Source: DATBGS01 sp036557885 (GTDB taxonomy: Bacteria > Chloroflexota > Ktedonobacteria > Ktedonobacterales > DATBGS01). Taken from it: DNA of 26,087 nt. A program made the position numbers and the translations under genes. Numbering within the stretch: the first letter of the stretch is position 1; every line of letters starts with the position of its first letter. The stretch is taken from positions 1-26,087 of the forward strand of contig DATBGS010000119.1 in assembly GCA_036557885.1 (NCBI GenBank). The letters are read 5' to 3'. The notes beneath the pieces are model-generated. The model ran no database searches. It saw only the letters and a program-made list of their open reading frames with translations, and was not told where the DNA came from. This document shows, piece by piece, positions 8,401 through 18,351 of this stretch.

Positions 8401-9054
8401 TTGCCCATTGCTGGCCCCAAAAGCGTGATAGGCGCAGAAGTCGCTCTCGGAGCAATCGCCTGCCCCATCATTGACCGAATAGCCGCTGGGGGTATAGACG
8501 TAGTAGGCGTCATCATAGCTGCTGTTCGGCCAACCGGCGGCTTTCACCACATTGGCAACTTCCGCAGCAATGGCCTGGGGCTGAATGGTGTGCGCGCCGC
8601 AGGTAGTATCGGTGCGCGGGTTGGAGACATCCAGCCAGACGCCAGCCAGTTGCATTGAACCGGAGATGTTGTTCTGGTTATTGAAATACTGGCTCACGAT
8701 GTTTTCAAACGGGGTGAGGTTGAGGTTGGAGAAGTAGCTTTCCACAAATTGCCCATTGGCATTGACGTTGCCCCCGCTGCTCCAGCTTGCCCCCCAGAAG
8801 ATCAGGTAGGCTCTGGGAGTGGTGGCCGTATTCCCTTGATTCCAGAGGAGGTCGCCGGAGCCAAAGGCCGCTGGCGTCGCTTGCGCCGCGCGCTGTTGGA
8901 GCGCCTGGGTGCGCGTGGGGAAGAGTTTCGCGTGACTCTGCTGCGCAGAGGTTGTGCTGCTTGCCGCGTGGGTTTCCCTGACAGACGCGAGAGAAGCGGA
9001 AAAAAGAAACAGAAGAACGAGCGTTCCCAGGAGAAAAGAAGAAAGGCGCTTCAT
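5482..9054 (-). CDS. Large secreted multidomain protein: EXO-like N-domain, four WYFAEG repeats, PQQ-like beta-propeller
   Basis: Exported protein of 1190 residues. A Sec signal peptide (MKRLSSFLLGTLVLLFLF, cleavage near HA-AS, residue 30) comes first. Residues about 70-330 resemble the phosphate-induced/EXORDIUM-like family found in soil bacteria. In my recollection that family carries a HExxE-like segment before TDP, whereas here the segment is SSQAQFAVITDP (256-267), lacking His and Glu. A BACON/Ig-like domain covers about 340-425. Four tandem repeats of about 105 residues begin near 428, 533, 639 and 755 (WYFAEGFTG...ERPMYFTF). A PQQ-type propeller covers 866-1190 with repeated YALxxxTGxxxW blades. 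Probably cell-surface or secreted, with binding or adhesion roles rather than known catalysis. AAGGAG lies 8 nt before the ATG. Confidence 0.9.
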   Translation of the reverse strand: MKRLSSFLLGTLVLLFLFSASLASVRETHAASSTTSAQQSHAKLFPTRTQALQQRAAQATPAAFGSGDLLWNQGNTATTPRAYLIFWGASWSSGGNVNANGQFVESYFSNLNLTPFENIVSQYFNNQNNISGSMQLAGVWLDVSNPRTDTTCGAHTIQPQAIAAEVANVVKAAGWPNSSYDDAYYVYTPSGYSVNDGAGDCSESDFCAYHAFGASNGQFGVAAPYSAIPYPNNLANCGVPTSPNGNLAGESLVNLSSQAQFAVITDPIYGTGWVDSVGFEIENKCAWIFPASPTHLNNGTSFEVQTEYSNLTSDCENSYTPASRFLVATPVYLTTLPTVSPQPYAFFLTNRGTAQMNWSSSSLPTWVSLSQTSGAIGAGLSQQLILTFNLPASPSTLTFTANLIFNDPNAINSPYTVPITIVQQNVSRQWYFAEGFTGSSFSEFLTLENPNPGQATVQVRYLLGSGTPVTKQYIVAGNSRSTIKVNNEVGNSQNVSMVVTSNQPIVAERPMYFTFAGLIPGGSDVLGATSLSQNFDFGYLDTTAGHATYLTILNQNNTTMHVTINYFPQAGGPPIQTTHQFIANSRGTIFVNNDGLAPGTYSALVSLDQPGLVERPMYLIDSTGTTGSADVVGVATLQTDWYFAEGFTGSTFAERYIVSNPSTTNTANVTITFFLDTGPTPPTKVVLSPGQQKIISANAILGSNNVNNSAHVQADVPILAERFISFTYTGAVGSGTQAFIPGASDVLGTAAPSNLFYFAEGYTGPTFAEYLTIENPSATTSALTQVTFLPDIPGGQPTTLSFAIAPGTRFTLLTNLVMPNQSFAMRVESNIPIVAERPMYFTFTGGQTGGSDVIGYQPPGVLPPTGLTVYTGDLGGNMLALDAGTGNVRWTHKLGGGVQDSPAVSNGLLYVGSVDSHLYALHTSDGSQAWKFQTGGANNSSPQVANGIVYFASTDGFLYALNATTGTLVWHFQLNGSSSSSPAVSNGVVYVTDPTAIYAIDATTGMLIWSTSQAGNGTTSPAVAGSTVFFCSGNDLFALKTSDGSTIWHFHSANVVRTGVDFCSLPVVSNGVVYIAANDGSVYAFDASTGSTIWNHPLGTYPFYVGLGDGKIYVGDSNQDFLALDAATGNQVWKLQPGANVAMQPVVANGYVYFGLSFGFFYVLGAQDQSLLWGFTLGGGGFSNSLTLAP

Positions 9055-9300
9055 GCTAAAACTCCTTGTGCCTGACCCGCACGTAAAAAAGAGGCTGCCG
9101 GTAGGGGAAAAAGGTACAAACCACCAGGCTCACTGCTGATACTAGCGCGCGGAGAAACAGCGTGCAAGCAGCATGGTACTTTCGGGGGTGCTTGCGCGGG
9201 GGCGGGTTTTCAGGAGAAAGAGCTAAAACAGCCGCAAGCTCACCCCGTTGGGCGAGCCTGCTGCTTAGAAAGCCGTGTGTGAAGTAAGCCTTCTGACCGC

Positions 9301-9963
9301 TTACTGCTGGGGATACTGCGGTGGATACTGGTTCGGCGGCGGGTACTGGCCGGGCTGCTGCGGGTACTGCGTGCCGGGCTGTGGCGGATAACCGGGCTGC
9401 TGTGGGGGGTAGCCGGGCTGCTGTGGCGGGTAGCCACCGCCCATTGGCGGCTGGTTCATGCCCATGCCATCGGCCATTGGTACCCAGTTATTGGCGTTCT
9501 TCTCGGCCATATCGCCAACGACAGGCAGCTTAAACATCTTGCCGTTGTAGGCTTGAACGGCAGCATAGATCGCGCCGACCAGCCAGGCAATATGGAGCAG
9601 CGAGCCAACAAAGAACACATAGGGCAGGTAGTCAAGAATGATCGCCACAACAAAGATCGCGATGCCCCATGCCAGCGCCTGGAACGCATGGAAGCGCACA
9701 AATCGGTTCTTCTTCTCTATAAAGAAGAAGATCAGGCCGATGATCCAGAAGTAGCTCAGCGCGCCTGCAATGTTCGCATCCAAACCGATGGAGGTGGGAC
9801 CAAGCTGCTGGGCAAGCGGCGTGCCCTGCATGGGCATGGGCGGCTGACCATATTGGCCTGGAGGGGGCTGGTATCCCGGCTGCTGATAACCAGGTTGCTG
9901 CTGCTGCCCATATGGGTTGGGCTGGGAATACTGAGGAGGCTGCTGATTTGGGTTGTACGCCAT
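9301..9963 (-). CDS. DUF4870/Tic20-like membrane protein with Pro/Gln/Tyr-rich tails
   Basis: Membrane protein of 220 residues. A Gln/Pro/Tyr-rich N-terminal third (residues about 3-70) precedes a DUF4870-like hydrophobic domain at about 80-180. It carries SYFWIIGLIFF, EKKNRFVRFHAFQAL and a conserved AIYAAVQAYNG block. A C-terminal low-complexity tail of repeated QPGYPPQ units follows. The domain is paralogous to the C-terminus of the Ser/Thr kinase at 3794-5182, so the two may share a membrane partner or have arisen by fusion or splitting. An in-frame start exists 69 nt upstream (10032), but GAGGAA about 7 nt before the ATG at 9963 and the composition of the extension favour 9963. No enzymatic motif is present. 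Confidence 0.85.
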   Translation of the reverse strand: MAYNPNQQPPQYSQPNPYGQQQQPGYQQPGYQPPPGQYGQPPMPMQGTPLAQQLGPTSIGLDANIAGALSYFWIIGLIFFFIEKKNRFVRFHAFQALAWGIAIFVVAIILDYLPYVFFVGSLLHIAWLVGAIYAAVQAYNGKMFKLPVVGDMAEKNANNWVPMADGMGMNQPPMGGGYPPQQPGYPPQQPGYPPQPGTQYPQQPGQYPPPNQYPPQYPQQ

Positions 9964-10074
9964 TGAGTGGTTCCTCACAATCTTTAGGATGAGCTTTTCC
10001 CCCAAACGGGGGAGTAAATCCTTTTCTAGCATACCTGATAATCAGGCTTCTGTCCATATCTTGTTTACGCAACA

Positions 10075-10112
10075 ACAAGGCCAAGGGTTGTGTACGCAAC
10101 CTTTGGCCTTGT
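10075..10112 (-). terminator. Strong hairpin downstream of lon
   Basis: Arms 10075-10090 and 10097-10112 form a 16-bp stem (one G-T wobble, 6-nt loop) 23 nt beyond the lon stop. The tail on the minus strand is TGTTGCG, not a long T-run, so termination efficiency is uncertain. Confidence 0.55.
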
Positions 10113-10134
10113 ACGGCTAGTTTTCCGAAACAGG

Positions 10135-12759
<2,625 letters not shown>

Positions 12760-12827
12760 ATGGCATCCTCGCTAGCCTGTTCAGGGGTTCTTTCTATGGA
12801 GAGCCTTGAGGGAGGAGCCGGGCAAAA

Positions 12828-12855
12828 ATAAGAGATGATTGCAATAGCTCAACTT
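12828..12855 (-). promoter_or_regulatory. Possible lon promoter
   Basis: On the minus strand TTGAGC is followed after 16 nt by TATTTT, about 70 nt upstream of the lon start. Both hexamers deviate from consensus. I see no CIRCE-type heat-shock operator in the 272-nt spacer. Confidence 0.25.
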
Positions 12856-12884
12856 CCTGGCTCATGCTGCTTTCTTTACTCCTC

Positions 12885-12904
12885 AAAAACGCGCGTTTCG
12901 CGCA
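12885..12904 (-). terminator. Intrinsic terminator after clpX
   Basis: On the minus strand GCGCG-AAA-CGCGC is followed by G and five Ts (12889-12885). It sits about 130 nt beyond the clpX stop and ahead of lon, separating the two transcription units. The stem is short (5 bp, extendable by wobbles). Confidence 0.5.
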
Positions 12905-13031
12905 CATGGCGAACTACGCTTACTCTGTGTAACGAGTTTGTGGGCCAGAAGTCTCTTGGGGGACTGGCGAGATGGGAGGGTGGTCCTATCTCCGCCACTC
13001 TGCCCCAGACCTCTACGCGCAGCATGCCTTT

Positions 13032-14321
13032 TCAGGCCGACTCGTCTTCCAACAGTTCGGTGGACCGCTGCTCGCTTCCTCGCGTGATCATGGCCGGTTT
13101 ATGGCTGTTGCTGATCACATCGCCATTGATGACGACCTTCTTCACATCAGTGCGCGAAGGAATCTCATACATGACATCCAGCAGCACCTCTTCAATGATG
13201 GTGCGGAGTCCTCGCGCGCCCGTCTTGTGCTTGAGCGCGCTCTCGGCTGCGGCATCCAGGGCATCGGCGGTGAAGACCAGCTCCACGCGATCAAGCTGAA
13301 GGGACTTCTGGTACTGTTTGATGACCGCATTTTTGGGTTCGGTCAAGATGCGTACCAGTGTCGCCTTGTCCAGATTCTCCAGAGAGACGACAACGGGCAG
13401 GCGGCCAACGAACTCTGGGATCAGCCCAAACTTCAGCAAGTCCTCTGGGATAAGCTGAGCAAGGGCTTCGTTGGCGATCTCAGGCGACTGTTCGAGATTG
13501 GCCTTAAACCCCATTGTTTTGTGGCTGCCCAGACGTTGCTCGACGATTTTATCCAGCCCCTCAAATGCGCCGCCGCAAATAAAGAGAATGTTGGCTGTGT
13601 TGATCTGGATAAAATCCTGGTGGGGGTGTTTTCTGCCGCCCTGCGGTGGGACATTGGCAACGGTGCCTTCGATGATCTTCAGGAGCGCCTGCTGGACCCC
13701 CTCGCCAGAGACATCGCGCGTAATTGAAGGGTTATCCGACTTGCGCGCAATCTTATCTATTTCATCAATGTAGACTATACCACGCTCTGCGCGGGCGATG
13801 TCAAAGTCGGCCATCTGGATCAGGCGCAGCAGGATATTTTCGACATCCTCGCCCACGTAGCCAGCCTCGGTGAGGGCCGTCGCATCGGCAATGCAGAAGG
13901 GCACATCCAGAATTTTGGCGAGCGTCTGCGCCAGCAGGGTCTTGCCGCATCCGGTGGGGCCGATCATTAAGATGTTGCTCTTGCCCAGTTCCACGTCGTC
14001 AATCTGCATACCCGCGTTGATGCGCTTGTAATGGTTATAGACGGCCACCGCCAGGGTCTTCTTGGCTTTTTCCTGGCCGATGACGTAGTTGTTCAACTGC
14101 TCAAAGATCTTCTTGGGCGTGGGCACTTTGCCTGCGGACGCGCGCGCCTTATGGGGCAGGGCGGAGGACTGTTCTTCCTCGATGATTTCGCGGCACAGGT
14201 CAATGCACTCATCGCAGATATAGACGCCGCCTGGCCCGGCAATCAGCCGCTGCACCTGATCTTGACTTTTGCCGCAAAACGAGCAGCGATAAGTCATGCG
14301 GGTACTTTTTGTATTCGCCAT
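13032..14321 (-). CDS. clpX: ATP-dependent Clp protease ATP-binding subunit ClpX
   Basis: AAA+ unfoldase of 429 residues that delivers substrates to ClpP. The N-terminal zinc-binding domain has Cys13, Cys16, Cys36 and Cys39 (CSFC...CDEC). The AAA+ core has Walker A GPTGCGKT (121-128), pore loop GYVG (154-157), Walker B IVYIDEIDK (182-190) and sensor-2/C-domain sequences TGARGLR near the end. The ClpP-docking loop, usually IGF, reads MGF here (HKTMGFKAN, about 268-276). The start is 12 nt after the trigger factor stop, so it is co-transcribed with tig. clpP, which commonly sits between tig and clpX, is absent here. Confidence 0.98.
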   Translation of the reverse strand: MANTKSTRMTYRCSFCGKSQDQVQRLIAGPGGVYICDECIDLCREIIEEEQSSALPHKARASAGKVPTPKKIFEQLNNYVIGQEKAKKTLAVAVYNHYKRINAGMQIDDVELGKSNILMIGPTGCGKTLLAQTLAKILDVPFCIADATALTEAGYVGEDVENILLRLIQMADFDIARAERGIVYIDEIDKIARKSDNPSITRDVSGEGVQQALLKIIEGTVANVPPQGGRKHPHQDFIQINTANILFICGGAFEGLDKIVEQRLGSHKTMGFKANLEQSPEIANEALAQLIPEDLLKFGLIPEFVGRLPVVVSLENLDKATLVRILTEPKNAVIKQYQKSLQLDRVELVFTADALDAAAESALKHKTGARGLRTIIEEVLLDVMYEIPSRTDVKKVVINGDVISNSHKPAMITRGSEQRSTELLEDESA

Positions 14322-14333
14322 ATGCTCCCTCTT

Positions 14334-15713
14334 TTAGCTACTTGCCTGGCTTGTTTCGGGTTCTTCAACCGGCAGAGATTCGCTCGCCTCGATTGCGGCC
14401 TCGGCAGCGGGACTGTCGTCGTCTTTCTGCTCTGGGGTGCTGGTCGCGTGTTCAATCAAGAACTTGCGCGCCTTGTCGCGCTTGATACTGTTTTCCAGCC
14501 GTTTGCGCACCGTCGTGGAAAGCTGGTTGAGGCGCGGGGTTTTGGCCGCGCCAATCTGATTATACAGGTCGAGCAGTTCCTGGAGTTCGCGGTCACTGGC
14601 GGCCAGCCCCTCCTCGTCGGCAATCGCTTCCAGCAGGAGATCAACCTTGACGTGCCGCGTGGCCTCTGGCTCCATCTCCTTTTTATATTCGGCTTCGGTC
14701 TTCTGGCTGAGCATCAGGAACTGCTCCATGCTCATGCCTTGCTGCCCCAGCATACGCTTCATCTGCTCAAAGAGATGTTCGGCCTCTTCTTCAACCAATA
14801 CGCGGTGAATTTCAAGAGAGGTCTGCTCCAGGGCGGCGTCAATCACCTTGTCTTCCATGTCGCGCTGCGATTGGCTGGCGCGGCTCTTGAGCAGTTGGTC
14901 CTCGATGCTCTGGCGCAGTTCGGCCAGCGTCTCGTACTTGCCCGCGCCCTTTGCCAGTTCATCGTCCAGGTCGGGCAGTTCTTTGTGCTTGATGGCGCGA
15001 ATGCTGACGGTGTATTCGGCCTCTTTGCCCGCCAGTTCTTTATTGAGGTAATCCTCTGGAATGGTCAGCGTAAACGCTTTGGTTTCGCCTTCGATGGTGC
15101 CCGCCAGTTGCGCATCCAGCCCGGCAAAGAGTCCAGGCCGCTCCTCCACCAGTTCAAATTCGTTCTCTTTCAGATCACTGATGGCTTTCTCGCCCACCTT
15201 GAGCAGCAGATTGACCGTGACCCGATCACCCAGTTGGGCCGGGCGCTCCACCGGCACCCAGATGGCCTGCTGGTTCTGGTAATCCGCCAGCACCTTGTTC
15301 ACATCTTCCTCGCTGACGGTGGGTTCGGGGTTCTCAATGTGAATGGAGCGGTAATCACCGAGAGTCACAGGGGAGAGGATGGGGACGGTTGCCTTGAAGT
15401 GGTAGGGCTGGCCTGGGTCAACGGGTTGGGCATCGAGATCGGCCTCGCCTACCGGAGTAAGTTTATGCTCGGCGATGGCCTTTTTGTAGCTTTCGTTGAT
15501 CAGGTCGTCCAGCCCTTCTTGATAAATGGCGTCTTTCCCGATCATACGTTCGAGCATGGTACGTGGCGCGTGCCCGCGCCGGAAGCCAGGCACAGTGTAT
15601 TTCTGGGCGAGCTTGCGATAGGCGCGGTCAGAAGCTTTTTCCACTTCCTCCCATTCAAGCTCCACATCCAGAACGGCTTCGCTGTTTGGAGTCTTTTCGA
15701 CAGTGATCTTCAC
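14334..15713 (-). CDS. tig: Trigger factor, ribosome-associated chaperone/PPIase
   Basis: Protein of 459 residues acting on nascent chains at the ribosome exit tunnel. The N-terminal ribosome-binding domain has the signature GFRRGHAP (about residues 43-50). An FKBP-like PPIase domain (about 165-250, LGDRVTVNLLLKVG...) follows, then a long helical C-terminal chaperone domain and an acidic Ser/Glu-rich tail. The start is a GTG at 15713 (MKITVEK matches the family N-terminus), with GGAG about 7 nt upstream. An ATG 7 nt upstream is in another frame. It is the first gene of the tig-clpX unit and has an extended -10 promoter at 15775-15803. Confidence 0.97.
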   Translation of the reverse strand: MKITVEKTPNSEAVLDVELEWEEVEKASDRAYRKLAQKYTVPGFRRGHAPRTMLERMIGKDAIYQEGLDDLINESYKKAIAEHKLTPVGEADLDAQPVDPGQPYHFKATVPILSPVTLGDYRSIHIENPEPTVSEEDVNKVLADYQNQQAIWVPVERPAQLGDRVTVNLLLKVGEKAISDLKENEFELVEERPGLFAGLDAQLAGTIEGETKAFTLTIPEDYLNKELAGKEAEYTVSIRAIKHKELPDLDDELAKGAGKYETLAELRQSIEDQLLKSRASQSQRDMEDKVIDAALEQTSLEIHRVLVEEEAEHLFEQMKRMLGQQGMSMEQFLMLSQKTEAEYKKEMEPEATRHVKVDLLLEAIADEEGLAASDRELQELLDLYNQIGAAKTPRLNQLSTTVRKRLENSIKRDKARKFLIEHATSTPEQKDDDSPAAEAAIEASESLPVEEPETSQASS

Positions 15714-15774
15714 GCTTCATCTCCACAAATACATTGGAGGGCATCCAACAGGCAACAGTGGTTCTCTTTACAGA

Positions 15775-15803
15775 ATTATAACATCCACGAGAGCGCGCCA
15801 ATA
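15775..15803 (-). promoter_or_regulatory. tig-clpX promoter, extended -10
   Basis: On the minus strand TGTTATAAT (TATAAT at 15780-15775, extended by TGn) lies about 60 nt upstream of the tig GTG. The -35 position at 17-nt spacing is TATTGG, a poor match, consistent with an extended -10 promoter. Confidence 0.6.
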
Positions 15804-15952
15804 GTGACAGCCATTGTTTTGCCAAATGCACAGGCCAGTTGGTCCAGGGCAGAATCCTCCCGCTGATGGGTGGCTCTGAATCCAGAGCCGGGCAGATGGG
15901 AGACGCGGGAAGCTGATGCCGGACGAAGGCCACAGATGCGCGTGCTCTGAGG

Positions 15953-15994
15953 AAAAAAAACCTGCACAGAACAGAACGCCGCCAGACGGCGGCG
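15953..15994 (-). terminator. Likely terminator of the tRNA unit
   Basis: CGCCGCC (15977-15983) and GGCGGCG (15988-15994) form a 7-bp stem with a 4-nt loop just beyond tRNA-Gly. A run of eight Ts on the minus strand (15960-15953) follows 16 nt later. The gap between stem and T-run is longer than canonical. Confidence 0.45.
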
Positions 15995-15999
15995 CTCGG

Positions 16000-16071
16000 A
16001 GCGGGAGACGGGGATTGAACCCGCGACCTTCTCCTTGGCAAGGAGACGCTCTACCACTGAGCCACTCCCGC
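16000..16071 (-). tRNA. tRNA-Gly (anticodon GCC)
   Basis: 72 nt without CCA. The acceptor stem GCGGGAG/CTCCCGC is perfect. The D-loop is GGCTCAGTGGTAGAGC. The anticodon loop TTGCCAA sits on a CTCC/GGAG stem, and GGTTCAATCC is the T-loop. The next genomic bases are CCG, so the CCA end must be added post-transcriptionally. It lies 21 nt downstream of tRNA-Leu. Confidence 0.97.
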
Positions 16072-16092
16072 GAGTGGAGTCTGTAGAATCGG

Positions 16093-16174
16093 TGGGCGGT
16101 GAGGGAGTCGAACCCTCACGGCTTGCGCCAATGGATCCTAAGTCCATCCTGTCTGCCAGTTTCAGCAACCGCCC
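16093..16174 (-). tRNA. tRNA-Leu (anticodon TAG)
   Basis: 82 nt class II tRNA. The acceptor GGGCGGT/ACCGCCC is perfect. The anticodon stem ATGGA/TCCAT encloses CTTAGGA, giving anticodon TAG. A long variable arm (TGGCGCAAGCCG) is typical of Leu tRNAs, and the T-arm GAGGGTTCGACTCCCTC is intact. CCA is not encoded (CCG follows the discriminator A). Confidence 0.97.
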
Positions 16175-16232
16175 AAAAACCTGTGTGTCTCTCAGCAAGG
16201 AACAAATAATTCTTGTTACAGCCCTACTTCTA

Positions 16233-16262
16233 ATATTACCTCAATCTGCGGGCAGTTGTCAA
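16233..16262 (-). promoter_or_regulatory. Promoter of the tRNA-Leu/tRNA-Gly unit
   Basis: TTGACA (16262-16257) and TAATAT (16238-16233) are separated by 18 nt on the minus strand, about 60 nt upstream of the tRNA-Leu 5' end. The perfect -35 fits a strong stable-RNA promoter. Confidence 0.7.
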
Positions 16263-16317
16263 GCCTTGCGAAGAGATTAGCGCCCCTTCTTTGCCTGGCA
16301 TGGACAAGCTTGTGATA

Positions 16318-16326
16318 TGCTACAAT
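16318..16326 (+). promoter_or_regulatory. Extended -10 promoter upstream of the 131-aa gene
   Basis: TGCTACAAT (TGn plus TACAAT at 16321-16326) lies 70 nt before the start at 16396 and is divergent from the tRNA promoter. No good -35 is present. Confidence 0.5.
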
Positions 16327-16395
16327 AGTCATCATCTGATCAGGACTTCTTTCCTATCCATATGCCCAGGTTTTGCTGGCGAGGAGGCGTTTGCA

Positions 16396-16791
16396 ATGGC
16401 GGATCAGTCCTTTAACGAGGGACTTGGCTTTGAGGTGTTGGCATCGTCGCTGCGGGCGGACGCGGGGGATGCGAAGACCTTTCTGGAGGCGCTGGCAACC
16501 AAGCTGGGCGGCGCGCTGCCCTCGCGCACACTCGTTCAGCGCGAATCGCATCTCTTCTCCTCGCACAAGCCGGTCAAGCAGATTGCCCTGGACGTGGGCG
16601 AGTTTCACTATCAGATCGGGCATCAACATGGCGCGCTCGTTGCCCAGCGCACGCGCGTGGTGCGCGGCATCGCGCTAAAAACAGAAGCGCTCAGCGTAGA
16701 TCAGTGGCTGGGTGAGTTGACCCAGGCACTGCTGGACCTGGCCCAGCAAAGCGCCCAGGACCGCGCCGCTTTGCAGCGCATGCTGCTGTAA
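16396..16791 (+). CDS. Small conserved-type hypothetical cytoplasmic protein
   Basis: Protein of 131 residues without membrane segments or signal peptide. The layout (FEVLASSLRADAGDAKTFLEALATKLGGALP, then a basic stretch, then RVVRGIALKTEALSVDQW and a helical C-terminus) reminds me of small conserved proteins of unknown function in actinobacteria and Chloroflexota. I cannot name the family. The start at 16396 is chosen because GAGGAGG lies 8 nt upstream, although the frame stays open to 16291. The next gene starts 28 nt downstream on the same strand, so the two are probably co-transcribed. Confidence 0.75.
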   Translation: MADQSFNEGLGFEVLASSLRADAGDAKTFLEALATKLGGALPSRTLVQRESHLFSSHKPVKQIALDVGEFHYQIGHQHGALVAQRTRVVRGIALKTEALSVDQWLGELTQALLDLAQQSAQDRAALQRMLL

Positions 16792-16819
16792 GGCTTGCTC
16801 TCTGCTGGAGTACAAAGGG

Positions 16820-17344
16820 ATGACTTCACGCATCGGCTTAACCGTTCCCGGCATGCGCACAGAGGTTCTCACCATTGACGCGACGGTGGAACGCCTTTTG
16901 CCCAGCCATTGCAGTACACCGGATGGGTTAAAGCCGGTTGCTGACCTCACGGAAAGCCAGGCGCGTCAGAGCTATCACATTTATATACCCCTGGTCTTTT
17001 CGCGCATGCAGGTGCTGGTAGACCACCGAGAGGAGCCTACAGATGCCTTTGTCGTGGCGACGGGACGGCTAACAAACGGTGGGTTTACATCGGAGGGTTC
17101 TCGGCTCCTCACTCCTGGCCTGCGTTATCTCCTGGTGTTCATCCCAGGGCTGAACGCGCTCGCCAAAGGGTATACGCAGCAGTGGCTCATCGTCTATGAA
17201 GCCTACCGAATTGATGATCAAGCTATGGTTTTTCTTAAAGAGCAAACTGTTGAGCAAGGAGTTGTCTCGCAGCAAGAAGAGAAGGTTCCTCTCTCAAAAC
17301 TCATCCGTTATCTCTCAAGCGACCCTCAAGAACCCTGGCCGTAA
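16820..17344 (+). CDS. Hypothetical protein
   Basis: Protein of 174 residues, not recognised. It has no clear signal peptide or long membrane helix; the most hydrophobic stretch is LRYLLVFIPGLNALA (about 101-115). A mixed beta-rich N-terminal half is followed by a polar, Gln/Glu-rich C-terminus. Upstream CTGGAG (11 nt) and AAAGGG (immediately before the ATG) are candidate ribosome binding sites. It follows the 131-aa gene by 28 nt. Its last 44 nt overlap the 3' end of the convergent zinc-ribbon gene. Confidence 0.65.
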   Translation: MTSRIGLTVPGMRTEVLTIDATVERLLPSHCSTPDGLKPVADLTESQARQSYHIYIPLVFSRMQVLVDHREEPTDAFVVATGRLTNGGFTSEGSRLLTPGLRYLLVFIPGLNALAKGYTQQWLIVYEAYRIDDQAMVFLKEQTVEQGVVSQQEEKVPLSKLIRYLSSDPQEPWP

Positions 17345-18344
17345 GCTGTGATGTTTGTTCCCCTCCAAGCCCCAACCCCTGGCAAGTCGTCGTGAAATCG
17401 CTCTGGGTGCCGCGCTGCATGGTCAGCGTGACGGGCGTGGTGCCGGAGTCTCCAGCCAGCGTGAATATCTGGTTTTTGAAGCTGCCCTCAAGCGTGAAGC
17501 TGGCTTTGCTGGTGGGGTTGGTAAACGTCATGCTGATGGTGGCCGCGTCGAAATTACTGGCGGTGCCCGTCACCTGATAGCTGTCCTGGCCGCCCTTGGC
17601 CTTGCACGCTTGCGCAGTGGTGGTGTTGAACGTGGCCGCCACGCCGTTTGGCTCATGCGAGAGCAGCGAGGGCACCGTCACCCCCAACGTCATGTAGACG
17701 CCCTCTTGAGCGCCCCCAACGGTCAGCGTGCCGGACCAGCTTCCGGTGTAGAGGTGGGTGTAATAGAACGGCAGGCCAAAGTAGAGACCTGCGGCAGCCG
17801 CCAGCAGCAGGAAGAAGAAGCCAAAATGCGAGGGATGCGGTCTGGCCGCCTCAACCGGGCGCCTGCGCTGCTGGGGATAGCGCTGCGCGGTTGGGCCGCC
17901 GCCAAACTGCGCCTGGAAATGCCGCCGGACGACGTGCCAGATGAAGTTGAAGGTCAGGAAGACCAGCGCGATGCCCGCCAGCCCGATAGCGATATAGACG
18001 ATCTGGCGGTTGGTGATGCCATAGACCAGCGCGCCGATCACCCCGGCAACAAAAGCCACAAAGAGAAACAGGCAGCCTCCGGCGCAGCCCACCAGCCATT
18101 TGTTGCCCTGGCCGCTTTTGGCGGGCGCTGGCGGAGCGGCAACGGGCGTGGCTGGCACCGATGGCCCGCTGTATTGGGTGGACGGCCCAAAGCTGCCGGG
18201 CACCTGGCTATACTGTGGGGCAGAGGGCGCCGTTGGATAGGGCGCCTGGGGCGTGGCGTCTCCCTGGCGCGCGCCGCAATTTCCGCAAAAAGCTGACCCA
18301 GCAGCGAGGGGCTGGCCGCAGTTGGTGCAAAAAGTTTGTTGCAT
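17301..18344 (-). CDS. Zinc-ribbon, multi-pass membrane protein with extracytoplasmic C-terminal domain
   Basis: Protein of 347 residues. The N-terminal zinc ribbon has Cys6, Cys9, Cys20 and Cys23 (CTNCG...CGNCG). A Pro/Ala/Ser/Gln linker covers about 30-80. Three hydrophobic helices lie at about 84-108, 114-139 and 174-196. A beta-rich Ser/Thr/Gly domain (about 200-320) follows and is probably outside. The start at 18344 is chosen because GGAGGA lies 9 nt upstream, overlapping the stop of the preceding gene; an in-frame extension to 18440 would overlap that gene. It forms a tight two-gene operon (7-nt gap) with another zinc-ribbon membrane protein. Function unknown; such proteins are often linked to envelope sensing, which is inference. 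Its 3' end overlaps the convergent gene by 44 bp. Confidence 0.8.
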   Translation of the reverse strand: MQQTFCTNCGQPLAAGSAFCGNCGARQGDATPQAPYPTAPSAPQYSQVPGSFGPSTQYSGPSVPATPVAAPPAPAKSGQGNKWLVGCAGGCLFLFVAFVAGVIGALVYGITNRQIVYIAIGLAGIALVFLTFNFIWHVVRRHFQAQFGGGPTAQRYPQQRRRPVEAARPHPSHFGFFFLLLAAAAGLYFGLPFYYTHLYTGSWSGTLTVGGAQEGVYMTLGVTVPSLLSHEPNGVAATFNTTTAQACKAKGGQDSYQVTGTASNFDAATISMTFTNPTSKASFTLEGSFKNQIFTLAGDSGTTPVTLTMQRGTQSDFTTTCQGLGLGGEQTSQLTARVLEGRLRDNG

Positions 18345-18351
18345 GTAGTGA

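Noticed and set aside
12794..12865. Possible 23-codon leader peptide ahead of lon (minus)
   Set aside because: The RBS is about 13 nt away and nothing supports translation; it may be chance.
14031..15866. 611-codon plus-strand frame opposite trigger factor and clpX
   Set aside because: It is antisense to two unmistakable genes, with low-complexity His/Gln/Phe-rich product and no RBS.
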